DNA from: Clarkia xantiana subsp. parviflora | Lineage: Eukaryota; Streptophyta; Magnoliopsida; Myrtales; Onagraceae | Assembly (NCBI GenBank): GCA_036873135.1 | Contig: JAPTYO010000020.1 | Span: 2,348,081 to 2,412,080 of the forward strand | Direction: 5' to 3' | Length of the DNA stretch: 64,000 nucleotides | Shown here: piece after piece, positions 34,406 through 44,831 of the stretch | Layout of the letters: each line of letters begins with the position of its first letter | How positions within the stretch are numbered: position 1 is the stretch's first letter | Program-made: the position numbers and the translations under genes | Notes under the pieces: generated by a model | The model's database searches: none | What the model was told of the DNA's origin: nothing | What the model saw: only the letters and a program-made list of their open reading frames with translations

Positions 34406-37400
34406 TCAAGGGGCCATTAACCCGTCGATCGTGTACGAAAGTGACTTCGCCCAGTCTGCTCTCAGCAACAACGTCTGTAGAGTTTGCATCACATTGTATC
34501 CCGGATCAAGCTTCCGCTGCCAACCCTGTTGTGCATATATTAGCTATCTTATTATCAAAGGTTAAGAATCTAATCATAGTTATGCACCAACTAGCTTTTT
34601 TTAGTTTTCCGTCAGTTTTTTCAGTTAAATTTGAAGGATTTGTGTATGAGTTTCCTTCAATTTATGTATATTTATGCCAATTAATTTAAAATAAACCTTA
34701 ATTTTGCATACATTTTTCAATTTCACTGTATGTACACACTAATTGACATAAATTAAAGAGAAACGTAGGTGCACTTTTATTCTTTTCTCTTCTTTATTCA
34801 TGTTGAATTTTATGGAGCCATGACCAAAATTCATCACGTTCAGCAGAAAAAACGGATGGAAAACAACAAAAACAAAACCTGACACACTTATTAGCAACAA
34901 TTTAAACCTGGACGGTTTGATTAGATTCTTAACCCTTTATTAAACTGTGAAAGATAATCATGAGTTGGAAAAATTACCTCGAGAACTAGTATTGTGACCA
35001 TCACAGTGCATACATTGCCATCGACGTTGACCTTATGACGCCGAACCATCTCGAGTAATTCTGTCATGCAGTCAGCAGGATGGATCAAGTCGCCTTCAGG
35101 AGTTCCCCAAAACCCGAAAGCCTCTTCAACTTCCTGTAAGTTTGATCTGTCAGTACAGATGATACATCCACGTTTATATGAAAAATACAAATTTTAAGCA
35201 ATGTAATTGTAGAAAATGGAAATAATGTTTAACCCCCTATAAGCAAACATAATGCCACGTGAAATAATCAGGTCATGACATAACTGTAATGTTATTATAG
35301 GTTAATAGGCCGTAATTTAATATTAACAAAACTATTTCGTTAATTTTGTAAATGTAAAAAATATTTAACTACAATTTTAGACGAATGATTGAAGAAAGTA
35401 CTGCTGAAAAATAACCCGTCGATACGGGACAGATTTCAAGCGATGTAGTTGTAGCAAATGGAAATCATGTTTAACTCCCTATAAGGATTTGTCATATGAC
35501 ACAATCAAGTTTATCAATGATGAATTTAATGATGTTTGAAGATGCATACCGCAATAAAAGCCTTTGGATTTGGGCATTTCTGCCGTTGTGATAGGCGTAG
35601 GGTGGATTCTGCAGCAGTGCGGCCATCTCGGCGTGCTACAGCCTTAAAGAACTCCAGTAAGTTTATACGATCACTTTTAGAAAGTTCAGCTGTCATTCCG
35701 ACATCAAGGAATATAACATGGGGCTTTGATTTGAATATCTGTTTCCCAGATGCCTTTTTCTTTGGCACTCGGACAATGATGTTTCCGGGGTGCATATCTG
35801 CATGGATGAAGTTGTCTACCTGAAGCAAAAATGCAACAATTTGTTTTAAGTACTTGTTGGGGATAGAAAGGCTAAAGTAGGATCCATTATGCCATTTGTT
35901 TCACCTGAGCCTACTATAAATTATTGCCTTAGAAACTGCATATCCAGGCAAAATGCACTATAAAATCCCAACACTCTGGGATTTCTATACCAAACCAGCC
36001 ATGCAAGAGTTTCACTCGGCCAAGATACAAACTGAATCAACTTCTTAGTGTTGCAAATTCCAAGTATGCTTATATTTTCATAAATGAGCTACATCCTCTT
36101 GATGCTCTGCTAATAATATCTTGTTTTTAATAAGAAGTAGTAGTAAGCGAGGTGACCACTTTTTGAACAACTAAGTTAAATAATTATTAGATTGTTATAG
36201 CCTGAAATTGCAGGTGCTACCTACCATAACAGATAGCAGTCAAGCATTAATACTCTTCTATGTTTTCTAGATGAAAGTAAATAGCACAAAGCTAGTATAG
36301 ATAGCTAGAATGCTATCAAGGAAGTGTTACCAGAAGCATCTTCAAAAGTGCATGAGTTCCGGTGTGGGCGATAGAACTTTTAAGCCGATTATGTCCTTCA
36401 AGATCACCAAGATAGTGTGAGACACTCTCTCCCTGCTCATAAGTTTCCACTAGCACAGCAGGATGCACAAGTGGGTATACTGGCTTTGGGAAAGAAACAT
36501 CCTTCCAGTTTCGGAAATTGTAAATGAAACGACTCAAATGGGCGGCCTCCCTTGCAAGATCAACTTGAGACATCATAAACACGGCAAACTGTTGAACGCT
36601 CTCATCCAATCGCAACCATTTTAAAGCGGGAATCAAAGTTGAAGTTTTGGCAACTATGTTGATAATGGCAAAGTCCCTCCTAATAGAGTCACCAACGCCG
36701 GGATGTCTAACTTTGACAGCAACAACCATAGGCTTAGATTTTTTACCAGGGTATCTGAATCTCAAAGTTGCTCTATGCACTTGGGCAATACTCCCGGATG
36801 CAACAGGCACCTCCTCAAAATGCTCAAATATCTCACTAAGTTTTCGACCAAATGCTTTTTCAATGGTCTTTCTTGTATAGGCAAAACTATGTTCCGGGGC
36901 TTTTGTATGAAGTTCTGAAAGTTTAGTGCACAAATCTTTGGGGAAGAGGTCTGGTCGAGTAGCTGCCCACTGACCCCATTTGATAAATGCTGGACCTGCT
37001 TTTTCTAAAGTACGGAGGAGAACATCAAGCCACAGTTCCCTAAAGTGAGTACCAAAAGAACCGACAAAAGGTGCCATGATTATACTGGGGGAGAACAATA
37101 CTGATAAAAATAAAGCTCTTAGTAGCAACATGACGCCTTCATAGACAGCATAAACTATTGAAGTCACAGCAGCATGCCCTTGCCGAGCATGTGTATACAA
37201 AGCATTTTCTGATTGAATATAGTCTGTGTCCATGTAAGTCCTTTGAGCCCATGCTAAATGACTACCAGTGAAAGCCAAAGCTCCAGGTATAATGAGGTGA
37301 GAGCGGATCAGAGCAAGACTAACAGCTTGAGCAATCTTATTTATGTGAGGAAAGTTGCTACCACCAGAATAACATTTTTGAGACAGCTTCTTCCAGGTAA

Positions 37401-37990
37401 GTTGGGCATGATGGGTCACTGTACCACTTATTGGGAGAACTGAGAAATTACGGTAGGACTGATTTCGGTAGAAACCTCCTCTATAAGGGGTGTATGCTCT
37501 ATATGGTCGTGAGCTCAATCCAACAGAAATGGCTACCCGATAACTTCTCACTCCCGACTGATTCCCCCTGTAGGTGCCATTTAATGCTTCTGCAACCTTC
37601 CTGATATTACTGAACGTCAAAAATCTGCATTCAGAAAATTGAGATCATTAATGCAGCAAGTTTCCATGATTTTGGTATGATAATTGTATGATTGCTTAGA
37701 ACTCTTCATTATAATATGCCCCTATTCGACCAAATCTAGTTTAGCTTATAAAACTTTCCTCGAAGCAAAATCTCTTGCATTTGACCAATATTTACAAAAT
37801 CCACCATTCAGTTAATGGAATCTAAAGCAAGATACGAATCCATAGAGACAGAAAACCGCACAGCGTGAACAAAATAACGAGCAGCAAGTAAAACTCGATC
37901 TGGATCATAATTCAACAAATGTAAAGCAAAAACAATCAAGACCGCAGATTCTCCAATTGATGAAGATAGAAAGAAAGCTGACCTTGACAT
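34406..37990 (-). CDS. ABC1/ADCK (UbiB) atypical kinase, probably mitochondrial
   Basis: Members of this family bind ATP and support coenzyme Q and other lipid pathways in mitochondria or plastids. Exons (minus): 37990-37983, 37624-36331, 35819-35550, 35133-34978, 34525-34406; total 615 aa. The start is split off in an 8-base coding exon (ATG TCA AG), after which the frame opens as SRFLTFSNIRK. The N-terminus is basic and lacks acidic residues, as in mitochondrial presequences. Hydrophobic stretches lie at about 100-125 and 155-185. Family motifs: KWGQ at 218-221, the Ala/Gly loop ASGSIAQVH at 278-286, the VAVKV lysine at about 307, the catalytic HADMHPGN (Asp442, Asn447) and metal-binding DVG at 473-475. 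The wording KWGQWAATRPDLFP suggests the ADCK2-like branch. A MITE lies in the last intron. The function beyond the family is unknown. Confidence 0.9.
34560..34935. mobile_element. Foldback MITE in the last ABC1K intron
   Basis: The left end ggttaagaatctaatcatag mirrors the right end gtttgattagattcttaacc. Inner paired motifs include ccgtcagttttttcagtt and caattaatttaaaataaacc. It is related to the copy at about 42023-42500. It lies between ABC1K exons 5 and 4. Confidence 0.75.
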
Positions 37991-38043
37991 AGCGACTGGG
38001 AAAAGTCTAGCTTGTGCAGGTTGTGACGAAATTCGACCAGCAT
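37617..38043 (-). promoter_or_regulatory. Upstream ORF overlapping the ABC1K start
   Basis: An ATG at 38043, 53 bases before the main ATG and in another frame, reads through 37983 and, after the same splice, stops at TGA 37619-37617: 22 codons overlapping the main start. It matters only if the 5' UTR reaches beyond 38043, which the presence of spliced-looking sequence there (ctgcag at about 38076-38081) suggests. Confidence 0.4.
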
Positions 38044-38399
38044 TTTCTGATCAACCACCTCGTTTCTGCGAATACTGCAGAAATATCAAATACATAATCG
38101 TTACCGATCAGCGGGACTGCAAATGAGCAATTTCAGCTACATAGCTACCCAAAGTAACCAGACACAGCCATATATGGAAAGAACGTACTCAGTCCAGCAG
38201 CTCTCCTAGGGTTTGAGCGGTAGAGACTAGAGAGAAAGAGAGTCGTCTTCTTGTGAATCAAATCAACGGAAAGGGATTTCTGAGGGTTTCTTTCTCGTGC
38301 CTCTTCTTCTCCAGTTGCAGCTGATGATGACGGTGGAGCCGCCAGCCAGCGCCAAGCCGGTATTTCAACCAAAATCAAAATCTCGCGATCTGGAAATTA

Positions 38400-39080
38400 T
38401 TTATGTTTTGACCCTCAAATTTTATAAGGTCTAGTTTACGGTGGAGTCTTTCCGCACCCCAAACTTTAAATGTTCTTACTTTGACTACCCGAATAACAGA
38501 TTAAATTTCAATTGTAGCCTTTTAATAATTCTTGTACAAGAAGAAAAGCCTGAATCGGATCCTATTAATTATTTTTATTATATATATCTTATAAAAGAAG
38601 TTTTAATAGTTAACAAACGTTAAGAAAATAAAGTGGTTATTTATTACATTTGATGAAGATGATAACTATGTAAAATGATACGGTGGTTCAACACTTCTTC
38701 ACTTAACCAGAAATTAGGGGTTCAATCTCCGTTAGTGACTATGGAAATGAAAAAATATTCATGACCAACACTTTATCCCTTACGGGCTGACCTAGTGGCT
38801 AGTGGGAGTAGAACAAAAGAAACAATAGTATTTTTTGTAGTATACATTTTTTTTTAAAAAAAAAGGGTATTTATATGTACATTTTTCCAACTATTTATAT
38901 TTACATAGAATTTACACAATATGTATGGAAATATTATATATTGTTTAGTGTGAAGTAAGTTTAGAATAATCTAGGATAAAGTGTTGGATTTAATTATGAA
39001 TATTTTTTTTATTTTTAAAGTTCAATCGAATTTAAATTTAAGACTTCTGATTTCATGTTACATATTTGGCTTGTCTTTGA
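38400..39080. other. Spacer upstream of the ABC1K gene
   Basis: No gene is seen. At 38690-38760 a stretch with ggggttcaatctcc resembles a Pol III box B and could be a SINE relic; no tail or target duplication was found. Confidence 0.4.
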
Positions 39081-39089
39081 TAGATATAA

Positions 39090-39527
39090 GGGTTAAATGT
39101 ACTTTTCATACCACATGTTTGGCCGAATGTGGCTTTTAGTACCGGATGTTTGATTTTGTATACTTTTGGTACTAAACGTTTGAAAAAATGTGGATTTTAG
39201 ATCATCCGTTAGTTGGCCGTTAGTTTTTTCCGTTAAGTGACATGTGCAAGTCACGTGACCGACCTTAAACTTTCGATTTTGTTCAATTTAGTCCCTCAAA
39301 TATATTCATAACTTTTAATTTGTTTAATTTAGTCTCAAAACTTCAAAAATCAATTTCAATTAAATCATCGAACCCAATTGACCTAGTTGGACCTAGCCTA
39401 GGACTAGGTCCGAACCTGGTTGGGGTCGCCGGACCCAGCCGACCCTGACCCAGGATCGGACCTAGCCCTAGGCTAGGTCTGATTGACCTAGCACAAATTC
39501 GACCCAAATTGGACTAGAAAAGTACCC
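39090..39527. mobile_element. MITE with perfect 9-bp target duplication
   Basis: It is flanked by tagatataa at 39081-39089 and again at 39528-39536. The ends are gggttaaatgtacttttc at the left and gactagaaaagtaccc at the right. The left arm (taccacatgtttggcc, ccgttaagtgacatgtgcaa) matches the 23492 and 57563 elements, but most of the right arm is missing. The core repeats ggacctagcctaggac-like units. Confidence 0.85.
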
Positions 39528-39940
39528 TAGATATAATATTATGTTTCCTCTTCTCCAAGACAAGGAAGTCTTACATTTTATTTAATTTTTTATTTGGTGT
39601 TCAACAATGAATATACATACGATCAGATGATCGTAGCCCCATTGAAATAGTAAATTAAAAAAATATATATAAAATAAAAATAAAAATGTGGAAGAAAAAC
39701 ATGTATATCAAGCTTAACAACTGCTAATTTAATTAAATTTGATATTTTTATTTACAAATACCGAAAACTACAACAAATTAATGTAAGCTTTTTGTGTGAG
39801 TATCCCCGATAGTATTATGTAAGAATTACGTAAACGTGTATCCTACATGTTTATTTATATAAAATGAAAAAAAAAAATCTACAGTGGTTTTACATAGTAG
39901 TCCTTAAAAATAGGATCCACGCGTAAATTTATGTTATTTA

Positions 39941-40323
39941 GAGCATCCACAATGGTTTTACATAAATTGTATTCTTTAAAGCTGCCACGTAGACATTTAT
40001 GTACACTTTTAATAATACGTAAAGTTAAGATACACGTAAACAAGATTTTCTCGGCAATCGTATTACTTAAATATATTTATTATTAAATTTTCCAACAACT
40101 ACCAATAAAATATTAGCATTAATTATAAAATGAATTAATTTATAATTAAATATTAGTTACGTAATACATAATGCATTCCTTAAATTTAAGGAATATGTTA
40201 CGTAAAAGTAGGTGGGTTCCACTTTTAAGAAATGCTATGTAAAACCATTGTAGCACGTTTTTATACATTTTACGTAAAAAAATATGTAAAACACGTGTTT
40301 AAAGAATACCATTGTGGATGCTC
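39941..40323. mobile_element. gagcatccacaatgg-type MITE, copy 1
   Basis: The terminal inverted repeats are gagcatccacaatgg ... ccattgtggatgctc. The inside is AT-rich with acgtaa motifs. It is immediately followed by a second, partial copy starting gagcatccacagtgg at 40324. Confidence 0.75.
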
Positions 40324-40619
40324 GAGCATCCACAGTGGTATTACATAGGGATTACATAAATGTAGGTCCTACATGTTTTTTTATGTAGAGTGAAAAAAAA
40401 ACGTGCTGAAGTGGTTTTACATAGCAATCCTTAAAAATGAGACTCACGTGTTTTTTTATTTTTTTTTTACATAAAGCATTCCTTAAATATAAGGAAATCA
40501 CTATGTTTACGTAAAATTAATTGCTCTATTTTTATTTCAAAACCAGTGATTCTAGACAAATCCATCATTTTTTTTCAAACCAGCGGACAACCTCCTTTTT
40601 TTTTTTACCGTGATTCCGG

Positions 40620-40623
<4 letters not shown>

Positions 40624-40682
<59 letters not shown>
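40624..40682. repeat. (TA)n microsatellite
   Basis: About 58 bp of uninterrupted ta repeats. Shorter ta runs occur at about 41849-41890. Confidence 0.95.
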
Positions 40683-40683
<1 letters not shown>

Positions 40684-41227
40684 CGACCGATAATTCTTTA
40701 TTAGTTTTTTCTTTCCCGGTCGCTCGAGCATTTTAAATTTAAGTTGATTTTTTTTAATTTATTTATAAAATTATGTTATATGATTTTAATTTATTTGTTT
40801 TACCAAAAAAATCATTTGTTTTCATTAAGCTCCATTCTTGTATCATCCTCGGGGTCGGGTCGATCAAGGTCTTGTATCATCATTGGAATTTTGTTAATCA
40901 CGGCATGCATCATTCTTTACGACATCATTGTAACAATTTGACCACGAAATTATTCGTACGCGCATAGCGCGGGTTGGGTCTAGTATGTATAACGAATATA
41001 TATATATATAATATTTATAAAAAAAATATGCAATAATTAAAACTTTAATTATAATTATTTTTAAATTGGAAGTTAAAATTTAATAATAAAATATGTTTAA
41101 GTAAAATTATTGTAGACCTACTATTATGTAAGCATTACGTAAGTTTATGTAATTCTTAAGAGCATCCACAATGGTATTACATATTTTGCTTTCCTTAAAG
41201 TTGCTACGTAGGTATGTGTGGTTTAAA

Positions 41228-41632
41228 AGCATCCACAATGGTATTCCTTAAACATGTGTTTTACATATTTTTTACGTAAAATGTATTTAAAGCATGCTAC
41301 AATGGTTTTACAAATTACAAGGCATTCCTTAAAAGTGTGACCCACCTACTTTTACGTAACATATTCCTTTAATTTAAGGAATGCATTATGTATTACGTAA
41401 CTATTATTTAATTATAAATTAATTCATTTTATAATTAATGGTAATATTTTATTGGTGGTTGTTGGAAAATTTAATAATAAAATATATTTAAGTAATATGT
41501 TTAAGTAATACGATTGCAGAGAAAATATTGTTTACGTGTATCTTAACTTTACGTATTACTTAAAGTGTACATAAATGTCTACGTGACAACTTTAAAGAAT
41601 ACAATTTATGTAAAACCATTGTGGATGCTCTA
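41228..41632. mobile_element. gagcatccacaatgg-type MITE, copy 2, inverted
   Basis: This is the reverse complement of 39941-40323 over nearly its whole length, with indels. For example, tacgtgacaactttaaagaa here matches ttctttaaagctgccacgta there. The same end motif also occurs at 41162, so a further related fragment overlaps the left side. Confidence 0.75.
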
Positions 41633-41841
41633 CATAAATTTATGTAATAGTTAAATAATAGTAAATCTACAATGGTTTCACTTAACCATCTTACGTAAAT
41701 ATATTTTATTATTAAATTTTAACAACTAATTTAAAAAGTAGTTATAATTAAAGTTTCAATTGTGTCGTTACAATCGGCTAAAAAAATTTGAGTCGTTACA
41801 ATTAAGTGTTTGTCTAATTTTACAATGAGATTTGTGTTATT

Positions 41842-41895
<54 letters not shown>

Positions 41896-42022
41896 TCATT
41901 TTATATATATAACTAAGATATCTGCTATATATTCATTATATATATATATGGGGTGGAACGACTATGTTTGGAAGAAAAAAAACGAGGACAATTAATTCTA
42001 CGTAAACATAAAACATTCATTA

Positions 42023-42500
42023 AGGTTAAAAACCTTAATTCAGTTCCAAGTTTGCATTATGATACTTTTATATGTTTCGTGTTTAAACTGTTGCTAATAT
42101 GTGTCACATGTTTCATTTTAATTGTTTTTTGGTTTTTTGGTTAAATTTAACGGATTTTGCTCCAGTGGCTACATAAAATTCAACAATAAGATGATTTAAA
42201 TAAGATAAAATAACAAAATAAAACTTATGCTTCCTTTAACTTATGTCAATTAGTGTGTACCTACAGTGAAATTGAAAAACTTATGCAAGTTTGATGTTCA
42301 ATTTAAATTATTTGGCATAAATATATATGAATTGAAAAGAAAAAAAAAACTCAGAGTCAAATACGTCAAATTTAACAGAAAAAATGACGGAAACCAAAAA
42401 GTAACGAGAACAAAACTTGGAACACCTATTAGTAATAACTTAAACGACACACCTAAAAACATGGTGCAAACGTAAGATATTGATTAGGTTATAAACCATC
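42023..42500. mobile_element. Diverged foldback MITE
   Basis: The left end aggttaaaaaccttaattcag faces the right end tattgattaggttataaacc. Paired inner motifs aacttatgtcaattagtgtg and taaatttaacgg / tcaaatttaacag match the ABC1K-intron copy. Ends are approximate. Confidence 0.55.
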
Positions 42501-42714
42501 AAACCTAACTAAACTGAATCCTTCATTCCTTCTCATCTTCGAATCCGAAAGCAACAATGATATTAACTTGTAAAGTTCGCGACTATACCCTCAATGGACC
42601 CAGTCGCGGCTAAAACTATAACCACATAGCACACCAAGCTTAATAACTAAAGAACCACCCATTTGATATATTCTTCTACTTAATGTTCGATCGGAAAAAA
42701 AAAAAAAAAAAAGT

Positions 42715-42975
42715 CAGTGACCAGAACCCGATAGTCCCGAGCATCCCCACAATGTCGCTAAAGAAGGGGAGCTTCGTCGAGATGATTGTGGCGATCATGA
42801 CGTAGGAGGTCCTCGGAAAAAAAAATACTAAATAGGTTTAGGTTTTAGGGTTTGGTGCATGGGATAGGGACCTTAACTCAGATGAGGTGGACCACAATGG
42901 CAATGTTGGCTACATCGAGGAACCTGTACGGGTTGAGGTCCCGAACATGGCTAGGAGGTTCCCGGATGCAGAGTT
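42715..42975 (-). pseudogene. Amino acid permease (AAP family) pseudogene fragment
   Basis: Three minus-strand pieces in the right order match plant AAP transporters: NSASGNLLAMFGT (42937-42975), LNPYRFLDVANIAIVVHLI (42881-42937, then a stop) and a 33-codon piece at 42715-42813 containing LPFFSDIVGMLGTIGFWSL. The first two are in different frames, and about 50 residues are missing between the second and third. A run of about 18 A (+) follows where the next membrane helix should begin. It is a dead fragment; the source gene is not in the window. Confidence 0.75.
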
Positions 42976-43011
42976 CCTAAAGTAAAGGACGCCAATATCA
43001 CCCGCACATCA

Positions 43012-43188
43012 TATAGATACGTCGTCAATATCTTCATCGTGTTTGCTTCTGATGGTGGGGATTTCACTGTATCATGTTATCAGAAATACAGAATAATTCC
43101 CGATGACACACGTTACTTGTATTCTGGAGATTCTGAGGAGTTTTCGGGTACTCTGATTGCTAAGCTCGGGTTTTATAAACGAATGTGA
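43012..43188 (+). other. Open fragment of unknown origin
   Basis: A 58-codon stretch without stops (for example RIIPDDTRYLYSGDSEEFSG) ends at TGA 43186-43188. It has no ATG at its left end and lies beside the permease pseudogene on the opposite strand. It looks protein-like but I do not recognise it; it may be a gene fragment or chance. Confidence 0.25.
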
Positions 43189-43429
43189 TTTATAAAAATA
43201 TGACAAATTTGCTAATTGACGTTGGTTGGGCAACTAATTAAATTGCTAGTTGATGTTTAGGCGCCCGAAGAAATTTCTAGCTTATATTTGAACAATCGAA
43301 CAAATTTATAATTAAAATGTGTGGGTCCGTGCAAAAGTCTAAAAAAACTGTAAGATATAAATAAGCATATTTGTTATTACGAGATAGATAAGTTAAAATA
43401 TTATTATTGAATAATGCCCAAACTAGTAT

Positions 43430-43733
43430 GTATTGATATGCGTTACATGTTTTTTTTTTATCATATGTTTGATCAAAGTTGTTTATTGGTGCAACATTTT
43501 TTTTTGTAGTCTTTTGAAGTCAGTTGCAATATGTAGGCGTTTGGTGCATCCGTTAATTATTGATCGTTGAATATTTTATTTTTGTTCAGTGTAGACCTCC
43601 AATTTATATCATTAGCTTTTGATTATTACGATTTATATCCCTTACTTTCGATTTTTACAATTTAGTCAAATATTTAATATTTAACGGTCAAATTTAACGA
43701 TAATCTAACGTATACACCAAAAGTCTACAGATT
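43430..43733. mobile_element. Half of a foldback MITE
   Basis: The sequence carries one arm of the ttggtgcaa / caccaaaagtctac family seen at 57563-58203, with atgtttgatcaaagttg at the left. The other end runs into the satellite-like array. Boundaries are approximate. Confidence 0.4.
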
Positions 43734-44800
43734 GCAAACGTATGTCACCGAAATCTAAAACAAAATATTGTTCAAAGCAGCTAACTTTGGACGAACATTT
43801 GATTAAGCTCAAACATTCATCGGACAAGCAAAAAGCAGCTTGATTGTGCCACAACATATGTATATATGAACTCACAATACACATGTAAACATCTGAAACT
43901 CATAACATTTTCACGATTTAGTTATCGTGAAAATGTACAAGGCTCTGCTCTACGAACATTTGATTAAGCTCAAACATTCATTGGACAAGCAAAAAGCAGC
44001 TTGATTGAGTCACAACATATGTATATATGAACCCACAATACACATGTAAACATCTGAAACGCATAACATTTTCACGATTTAGTTATCGTGAAAATGTACA
44101 AGGCTCTGCTCTACGGACATTTGCGCTCAAACATTCATTGTACAAGACTCTGCTCTAGAAATTGCTCTGTTCCAGAAACTGCTCTGCTCTCTGCAAACGT
44201 ATGACACCGAAATTTAAAACAAAATATTGTTCAAAGCAGCTAACTTTGGACGAACATTTGATTAAGCTCAAACATTCATTGGACAAGCAAAATGCAGTTT
44301 GATTGAGCCACAACATATGTATATATGAACCCACAATACGTAAACATCTGAAACGCATAACATTTTCACAATTTAGTACGTGAAAATGTACAAGGCTCTG
44401 CTCTACGTACATTTGCTTAGCTCAAACATTTGTTGTACAAGGCTCTGCTCTAGAAATCGCTCTGTTCCGGAAACTGCTCTGCTCTGCAAACGTATGACAC
44501 CGAAATCTAAAACAAAATATTGTTCAAAGCAGCTAACTTTGGACGAACATTTGATTAAGCTCAAACATTCATTGGACAAGCAAAAAGCAGCTTGATTGAG
44601 CCACAACATATGTGTTGAACCCACAATACAAACATCTGAAACGCATAACATTTTCACGATTTAGTTATCGTAAAAATGTACAAGGTTCTGCTCTACGAAC
44701 ATTTGCTTAAGCTCAAATATTCATTGTACAAGGCTCCTCTAGAAATCACTCTGTTCCGGAAACTGCTCTGCTCTGTTCCGGAAATTCCTCGAATTTGATC
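43734..44800. repeat. Satellite-like array of ~290-bp units downstream of the cyclin gene
   Basis: The marker acgaacatttgattaagctc recurs at about 43791, 43960, 44251 and 44543 (spacings of about 169, 291 and 292 bp), so two units are full length and one is short. Each unit also carries cgaaatctaaaacaaaat, tctgaaacgcataacatttt and gctctgctct runs. The last unit decays toward 44800, about 30 bp from the cyclin stop codon. All minus- and plus-strand frames in it are repeat accidents. Confidence 0.85.
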
Positions 44801-44831
44801 CAACAAAGAATTGGAGTATTTGATGCGAAGC

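Noticed and set aside
38690..38760. Possible SINE or tRNA-like sequence (ggggttcaatctcc)
   Set aside because: Only a box-B-like motif is visible; no convincing box A, tail or target duplication.
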